Shown here in pieces: positions 57,847 through 64,000 of a stretch of 64,000 nt of DNA. The position numbers and the translations under genes are program-made. Under the pieces are notes generated by a model. The model did not search any database, had not been told where the DNA came from, and saw only the letters and a list, made by a program, of their open reading frames with translations. Source of the DNA: Chionoecetes opilio. Lineage: Eukaryota; Arthropoda; Malacostraca; Decapoda; Majidae. Location of the stretch: contig JACEEZ010019113.1 of assembly GCA_016584305.1 (NCBI GenBank), forward strand, positions 116,750-180,749, in the 5' to 3' direction. Within the stretch, counting starts at the first letter, position 1; each line of letters starts with the position of its first letter.

Positions 57847-58599
57847 ATGGAACACCTGCACCCCCCCCCCACTGCTCCCCCCACAACAGCAGGGACTGAC
57901 CCCGCCCCTGCACCCTCCACCTCTGCTCCCCCTACAACAGCAGTGACCAACCCCCTACCTGCACCCCCCACTACAACTGTCTCCACTGCGACCACCACCT
58001 CACAAGGTGACGCTGACGCAACCAGCGCCGCCAGGGCGCGTACTGGTGCCAGGCAGGACCGAGGTACTAGCCCCGCGCAAACACCACCCTCCGCCGCCCC
58101 GGGCACCACCGCCTCCGGTGGTAATAAAAGAAAAAAGGGGGAAAATAAGAAAAATAAGAGAAGTGTGAGGTCGCGAGAAGTGAGCGAGGACAGGCGACCC
58201 AGGAGCCACCAAGGCGCCAACCAGCCACAGAGACAAGCCCCAGAAAAAGTGTGCAATTACTGCGCACGTAAAGGGCACACAGCTGTGACCTGCTACGCCC
58301 GAAACGCCGACCAGCGCCAGGAGCGGCTCTTCAGGCAAATTCTTGAGGAGGGAAGGTATTCGGCAGCCCCTCTCCCCGCACTACCACCTCAGCAAAGCCC
58401 GCCCCAGCACCCACCACAGCCCAGCCCACTCTTGTCGCAGCTTGGTGCCTGGGGTCATAGCCAGGGCCGGCAGTGGAGCCCTCCCCCCCATCGATATCCT
58501 CAGCCGGGCCCTTTAAACTTCTATCACCCCGGACACCAGGCCCCTGACGCTCTCCCCCATCCATCATGGTACGGCCAGAACGTCCAAGCCATACATTAA
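57847..58599 (+). CDS. CR1/L2-like LINE ORF1
   Basis: 250 residues from ATG 57,847. N-terminal half is low-complexity Pro/Thr/Ala, then a basic stretch (GNKRKKGENKKNKRSVRSRE) that would bind RNA, then one CCHC knuckle CNYCARKGHTAVTC near residue 137, then a Pro/Gln-rich tail. Such ORF1 proteins package LINE RNA. It overlaps ORF2 by 34 bases in another frame. No stop breaks it, although the first ATG choice is uncertain. Confidence 0.75.
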   Translation: MEHLHPPPTAPPTTAGTDPAPAPSTSAPPTTAVTNPLPAPPTTTVSTATTTSQGDADATSAARARTGARQDRGTSPAQTPPSAAPGTTASGGNKRKKGENKKNKRSVRSREVSEDRRPRSHQGANQPQRQAPEKVCNYCARKGHTAVTCYARNADQRQERLFRQILEEGRYSAAPLPALPPQQSPPQHPPQPSPLLSQLGAWGHSQGRQWSPPPHRYPQPGPLNFYHPGHQAPDALPHPSWYGQNVQAIH

Positions 58600-61404
58600 A
58601 GATTATCTCCGCCAATGTCCGTGGTCTCCGAACGAACATCGGAGACCTGACCCACAACTGTGTACTACGACATAGTGCTGACGTAGTTGTGGCGACGGAG
58701 ACCTGGCTCAACAACAAGGTTGAGCCCATGTTCGGCAAGATACGCGGCTACACCCAATGGAACAGGGGGGACCGCCTTGAGCGAGCAGGTGGCGGTGTGG
58801 CTGTCTGCTTCAAGGAAGGAGTGCAAGCCCAGCACCTCGATGTGGTCCCGCCTCCCCATATGGAGGTGATGTTCTTCCGGGTAGTGCTGGCTGATCGATC
58901 AGCCATCCTGCTGTGCGCCATGTATCGCCCGCCACGTCAGGGACCCGCCTCGCTCCAGTACCTCACTGGGGCCCTGGACGACCTGATGTTGGAGCACCGC
59001 TGCAGGCACGTCTTGATGGTGGGCGACCTCAACCACCACCTGGAACAGCATGCCTATGAGAGCCTCCTCACTGTGCAGGGCTTGACGGACCATGTGACCT
59101 TCCCTACACACGAGCGGGGGGGGACACTGGACCCTGTCATCTCTGACTTCCAGGGGGACACTCTGCTGTCACCAGCTAGGATTAGTGGGCAGCTCTGACC
59201 ACCACGCTGTCTTAACACAGATAGATATAGGCGTGGCTCGGGACGAGGCCACCTCCCGTACTGTCTGGTTGTGGGATAAGGCGGACTGGGCCTCCTTGCG
59301 CCGTGACCTGAGTCACATGGCGTGGGGTACTTTGCTGCGGGATGGGACGGATAACATGTCGCGAGCCCTTACTTCCCGCCCTTCAGAGACGCCATGTGCC
59401 ACACCGCGACTACACCACCAAGCCCACGGATCAGCCATGGTTTGGCTACCGTTGCCATGTTGCTGCCGAGGCCAAGTACTCAGCGTGGCTCCGCTTCAAG
59501 CGGAACCCGACACGGCGCAACAAGGACCTGCACCGGGCGGCCTGCAGGAGGATGGTGGTGTCCAGCAAATGGGCCATAAAAAAGTGGGAGGAGAACTTGC
59601 GCCGCAAACTACGAGGTCCAGGCGTGGGAAACAAGACTTGGTGGTCCCTGGTTAAGGAAAAACAGGGAATCAGCCGCCAAGATTCAATTCCTCCCCTCAC
59701 CAAGCAGGACGGAACAGCAGCTGTCAGCAGCAAGGAGAAGGCTCAGCTGCTGGCTAATCTCTTCTCTGCAAAGATGAAGGTGGAGGCCCCCAGCAGCCCC
59801 CGCCTCGTCTGGAGCAGCAGTGTGAAGAGACAGTCAACAAGGTGGAGGTGACGCAGGCGCAGGTCGAGCACATCCTGCGAGGGCTCGACACCAAAAAAGC
59901 CACTGGCCCTGATGACGTCAGCCCGTACTTGTTAAAACAGTGCGCCCGGGAGCTGTCTGATCCTCTCACCACAGTCTTCACTGCCTGCCTGCAGGAAAAC
60001 ATCTGGCCTTCAGCGTGGAAGGAGGCTCGAGTGGTTCCTGTTCACAAGAGGAGTTCCAGATCTGACCCCAAAAACTACAGGCCCATCTCCTTGCTGTCTG
60101 TGGTGGGGAAAGTGTTCGAGAGGATCGTGGCAGAGGTAATCTGTCGTCACCTCAGCGACAACTACCTCCTCTCGGACCAACAGTTTGGGTTCAGACCTGG
60201 ACGGTCCACCTCTGACCTGCTGATGCTTCTAACCCGAAACTGGCAGGACGCCCAGGACACTGTCGTGGTGGCCCTTGATATAGCGGGTACCTTTGACAGG
60301 GTGTGGCACGGAGGCCTTCTCGAAAAACTCCGAGCAAAAGGCATCCAGGGTGACCTCCTGCTGCTCCTGGGGGACTACCTGCAGGGAAGAACCCTCCGGG
60401 TCGTCGTTAACGGGCAGGCCTCCGAGTCCCTGCCAGTGGAAGCATCAGTCCCACAGGGCTCTGTGCTGGGGCCAGTCCTGTGGAACATCTACGTGGATGA
60501 TCTTCTCCAGCAGCTGCCAGCAGTCTCGGCTTACACTGATGACTGTACTCTCTCCTGCTCCTACCCGCGACATGACAGTGGGCGTGCTGCTGATGAGGTC
60601 AATCAGCAGCTGAGTGTTATACAGGAGTGGGGTACACGTTGGCAGGTGAACTTTGCTCCGGAGAAGACACAGGCAATGGTGGTTTTTCGGTCCCCCGCTG
60701 CCGGGCCAGCAGTGGAAGGGAGGCTGCGGTTTGGTGGCGTTCCTCTCCCACTCCAGGAAGCCGTCAAGGTTCTGGGAGTAGAGGTGGACCGAGAGCTAAG
60801 GTTTGACGGCCACATCAAACACATTGCAAAAAAGGCCTCTCACAGGGTCTCTGCCCTGCGAAGGGTAGCCAGATTCCTCGACAGGGGAGGGAAGCTCTTG
60901 CTCTATAAGGCCCAGATACGGCCTTACTTAGAGTACGCCGCCCTCTCCTGGATGTCGTGTGCAGCCTCGCACACTCGGAGGCTGGACAGCATCCAGCGTC
61001 GAGCCCTGCGACTGGTGGATGCTGCAGACCCCCCAGACCCACCAGCTCAGTTCGAGCCGGTGAGTCCTCTCGACTCACTGGAACACCGCAGGGACGTCGC
61101 GGCGCTTGTGGTATTCCACAAGGCACAGGTGCAGGGAGTGCCACACCTGGCTGGGTTACGACAGCCTCCGAGAGTCGCCACGCGAAGCACAAGAACGGTG
61201 CTTACCAGTGGTGATGCAGTGGAGGCGCCGCGTTCCCGTGCCAGCCAGCACCAACGCACCTTTGTGGGCCGCGTCTCCAGGATGTGGAACATTTTCACGG
61301 CCGCTGTCCCTCACATCCAGGAGATGAACACACAAAGTGTAAAGTTGGTGGCCAATCGGTGGAGACTGTTGAAGCCCACCCCGCTGAGGCTAGTGATACT
61401 GTGA
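58566..61404 (+). pseudogene. CR1/L2-like LINE ORF2: endonuclease and reverse transcriptase
   Basis: ATG 58,566. Endonuclease: IISANVRGLRTNIGDL, VVATETWLNNKV, VLMVGDLNHHLEQH, and, after a frameshift near 59,190, GSSDHHAVLTQ. RT in the frame 59,842-61,404: ILRGLDTKKATGPDDVSPYL, VVPVHKRSSRSDPKNYRPIS, QQFGFRPGRSTSDLLMLL, VALDIAGTFDRVWHGGLL, VPQGSVLGPVLWNIYVDD, catalytic YTDD at 60,532-60,543, and a C-terminal LYKAQIRPYLEYAALSWMSC. Frames change near 59,190, 59,390 and 59,840. The RT frame itself is uninterrupted over 520 residues. 3' end near 61,570 with A-rich and GA-repeat sequence. Confidence 0.88.
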
Positions 61405-61559
61405 CACTAGTGACAGCAACAGTGCCTCAACAAACACTTTAGTGATGCATAAATGTATATAATGTTAGTTTTTAGGTCTTTATATTTATGTGTAAATTGC
61501 CCTTAAGATAGGTAGCACACGACAGTGCACCTTTGGGCTTTAGTTATATGTATGTTTAA

Positions 61560-61575
61560 AAAAAAAAAAAAGAGA

Positions 61576-61620
<45 letters not shown>
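61560..61620. repeat. Poly-A and (GA)n
   Basis: A-run followed by about 18 GA units. It marks the 3' end of the LINE and coincides with the microsatellite position of the TTAA family. Confidence 0.9.
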
Positions 61621-61622
<2 letters not shown>

Positions 61623-61967
61623 ACAACTGTCTTACTGCACCCATAAAGGATGCATGCATGTGGCATATCGCAAAAAAAATCTATCAGAAACACCCTAAAA
61701 TCTTCAAGTACTATATTTATCTCTTGTGTTAACGTGCTTCTGATCAGCGCGCTTCCTTTTGTGACGTCACCGAGCCGTGGCGCATCGTCTGCTTGTCGTG
61801 AGGGGCGTTTTGGAAGCTCGGGGAATTTGCAGATTTTGATTGCGGATTATTTAAAAACGGATGACTGGTTGCAAAAAGTGACGACATATTGTTGATATAC
61901 TCGTTAATGGCTATAATTTGATTGCATTAAATCAGGAATGATGAAATGGTCTGGACGATTACTTTAA

Positions 61968-62824
61968 GCATCATGTCAAGTCCAGAAGAATCTCAAGAGG
62001 TAACCATACTTTGTTTCATCTTGAGAAACTGAAGGATTTGACATGTGCCCATGAGTATGCAGTGACAGTCTCAAATCACTTTGATGTGCTCGGTGCCCTC
62101 GAGGGCCCTGTAGAACTGTGGGATACCTTCAAAAGTGAAACTCTCCAGGCTGCCAAGGAGTGTATTGGGGAGCACCCGAGGTCAAGGCGTGGTTTTGTCT
62201 CGACACGCTGGGAAATATCGAGGAGAGTCGCGCTGCCAGGCTTGCTGGGAACCAGGACCAGCACAGGGCTCTTGTCATGCCGGACTAGAACCCTCCTGGG
62301 GAGAGACAAGGAGAGATATGTCAGGAGTCTCGCTGAGGATGTCGAGGGCCATTTGAACGCTAATGACCTCCGACCCGCCTACCGAGCCGTGAAGAAGCTC
62401 CGTTCCAAGTCTCCATCTCGGGCGAGAGCTATTCGAGCAGTAGATGGGCGCCTCGTGTCGGACATGGATGGGCAGATGGCTCGTTGGGCTAAGTACTTTG
62501 GGCAGTTGTTCACGGTGGATCCTCCGATTGAGCAGCTTCACACCATTGGGTTACGGGCAGTGGATGCCGATCCTCCCATTGAGGAAACCGCACCCTCTCT
62601 TGATGAAGTCAGAGAGGCTGTAGCAAAGTTGAGGGGTGGAAAGGCAGCTGGTGTTTGTAATATCAGTGCAGAGCTCATCAAAGCTGGGGGTGAGGCCATG
62701 ATCCCCGGGCTGCATGCTGTCCTGACTGCCGTGTGGCAATCAGGTACCATTCCTCCTGACTGGAAAAGGGGGCTGATCATCCCTATCTGGAAAGGGAAAG
62801 GGGACCGTCAGGACTGCAACAATT
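61968..62824 (+). pseudogene. RTE-type LINE, continuation: linker and RT start
   Basis: Resumes the RTE frame: KHHVKSRRISRG, HLEKLKDLTCAHEYAVTVSN, FDVLGALEGPVELWDTFKSE, then the RT N-terminus SLDEVREAVAKLRGGKAAGV, IPPDWKRGLIIPIWKGKGDR, ending at QDCNN. At 62,825 it stops, replaced by an ATT repeat and a LINE tail. The equivalent sequence in the 2,565-4,134 copy continues with YRGITLLSVPGKV. Confidence 0.88.
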
Positions 62825-64000
62825 ATTATTATTATTATTATTTTTTTTTTTTTTACATCACAAAGGACTGGCCAAGGGCACAACAAAAAGAGGTAACACA
62901 AAGCCCGCTTAGTTGCCAGTCCCTATAAAGAAGACACTAAGAGAATAAAAAAAATTACAAAATGAATAGATAAAAAAATAATAAAAAAAGGGAGGTGGGC
63001 CAATTTAGTTCTGGAGGTGTCTTGTCACTCTTCTCTTGAAAAGATTTAAGTCCTAGGAGGTTGGAAAAATAGAAACAGGAAGAGAGTTCCAGAGTTTACC
63101 AGTGAAAGGGATAACACAAGAAACATAAGAAAATAAGGAAGCTACAAGAGGCCGTGAGACCTACACGAGGTAGTTACTGTTACTTAACTCTACCTATATC
63201 CACCTCTCTTTCCCATCCATGAATTTATCCAGACTCCTTTTAAAGACTCCAATAGACTCTGCATTTACCACCTGACGACTGAGTCCATTCCAATCATTTA
63301 CCACCCTATTTTTGAACCAGTTTCTCCCAATTTCCTTTTTAAATCTACGCTTTTCCAGCTTGAATCCGTTATTTCTTGTTCTATCCTGCTTACTAGCCGT
63401 AAGAATTTTTCCTACATCGGATGAAAGAGTAAAGATACTGATTAACTCTTGCATTAGGAAGATGGGCAGAATAGGGATGAGAATGAGTAGAAAGTCTTGT
63501 GCAGCAAGGCTGCGGGAGGGAGGGAGGCATGCAGTTAGCAAGTTCAGAAGAGCCGTGAACATGAAAATAACGGTAGAAGAGAGCAAGAGCAAGCAACATT
63601 GCGGCGGTGATTTAAAGATTGAAGACAGTCGGTCAGAGGAGGGGAGTTGATGAGACTAAAAGCATTTGAATCAACCCTCTTTAGGAGAGCTGTATGAGTG
63701 GATCCCCCCCAAACATGTGAGACATACTCCATACATGGGCGGATAAGGCCCCTGTAGAGAGCAAGCAACTGGGAGGGAGAGAAAAAAAAGGACGCAGACG
63801 CTACAGGACACCTAACTTCATAGAAGCTGTATTAGCAAGAGATGAGATGCAAGATTTCCAGTTCAGATTTTTAGTAAAGGATAGTCCAAGAATGATCATT
63901 GTAGAAGAAGGAGATAGTTGAGTGTCATTAAAGAAGAGGAGCTGGTTATCTGGTAGGTTTTGTCGAGTAGACATGTGAAGTCTACTCGACTTCGAATTAC
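62825..64000 (-). pseudogene. Jockey-like LINE 3' part, running off the window
   Basis: Minus-strand copy of the family at 34,767-37,600. The 3' end at the left has (ATT)n and T-run (an AAT-type tail on its own strand), then GGTAACACAAAGCCCGCTTA. It encodes the RT C-terminal domain (LIRPCMEYVSHVWGGSTHTA, 63,745-63,680; LSTHSHPYSAHLPNARVNQY) with frameshifts. It continues to the last base. A different LINE tail interrupts it at 63,111-63,418. Confidence 0.85.
63111..63418 (-). pseudogene. CR1/L2-like LINE 3' end inserted in the jockey-like LINE
   Basis: A 308-bp segment absent from the equivalent place at 34,960. GGAT lies on both sides. The minus strand encodes NGFKLEKRRFKKEIGRNWFK, NRVVNDWNGLSRQVVNAESI, VFKRSLDKFMD, the conserved C-terminal end of a CR1/L2-like reverse transcriptase, followed by the 3' untranslated end. 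Confidence 0.8.

Larger units (their letters stand above)
57142..61963. mobile_element. TTAA element, copy 3, carrying a LINE
   Basis: Ends AGTAATCGTCCAGACC and GGTCTGGACGATTACT with TTAA on both sides (57,138-57,141; 61,964-61,967). Removing it and one TTAA rejoins the RTE codons VVATL and KHHVKS exactly. Its own sequence is 57,142-57,195 and about 61,621-61,963; the rest is nested material. Confidence 0.92.

Overview
This is a stretch of animal, almost certainly arthropod, nuclear DNA and probably from a decapod crustacean. The reasons are: no prokaryotic gene organisation; long (GA)n and (CT)n microsatellites; arrays built around the arthropod telomere motif TTAGG; and a dense mix of RTE, CR1/L2, I-type and jockey-like LINEs with Ty3/gypsy, BEL/Pao, hAT, Tc1/mariner-like and PIF/Harbinger-like elements. 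The species-level guess is inference. Almost everything readable is transposable-element sequence, most of it broken. Host coding signal is limited to a four-finger C2H2 zinc-finger reading frame (43,017-43,448) and one clean 90-bp spliced exon (48,514-48,603).

Layout. 1-9.5 kb: two near-identical blocks, each with a 30-bp TTAGG-containing minisatellite split by an RTE fragment. They are separated by a larger RTE copy with a 12-bp target duplication and by a TTAA-flanked foldback element. 9.7-15.3 kb: a second TTAGG-type array, three PIF-like MITEs (one with a perfect 95-bp palindrome), a G-rich minisatellite and a tandem duplication. 15.3-18.3 kb: a broken hAT transposase gene interrupted by a fourth PIF-like MITE. 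18.7 kb: (GA)n. 19.8-25.7 kb: a near full-length I-type LINE with ORF1, endonuclease, RT and RNase H. 26.2-31.9 kb: a TTAA element with (CT)n, a BEL/Pao remnant whose pol frame carries a 1.4-kb 18-bp minisatellite, and a Tc1/pogo-like element. 32.7-38.6 kb: a hAT element with 8-bp target duplication containing a CR1-like LINE that itself contains a jockey-like LINE. 38.7-48.1 kb: several Tc1/pogo-like elements, a 2.7-kb TA-flanked element with a nested non-coding retro-insertion, and the zinc-finger sequence. 48.9-64 kb: an RTE copy split by a MITE, a young Ty3/gypsy element, a TTAA element carrying a CR1/L2-like LINE, and a LINE 3' end running off the window.

How the parts relate. The window is a stratigraphy of insertions. 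At three sites (TTAA element in RTE, PIF-like MITE in hAT transposase, gypsy in RTE) removing the insert and one target duplication rejoins the interrupted sequence exactly, which fixes element ends and relative ages without a database. No intact autonomous element is visible; every long coding region has at least one frameshift or stop.
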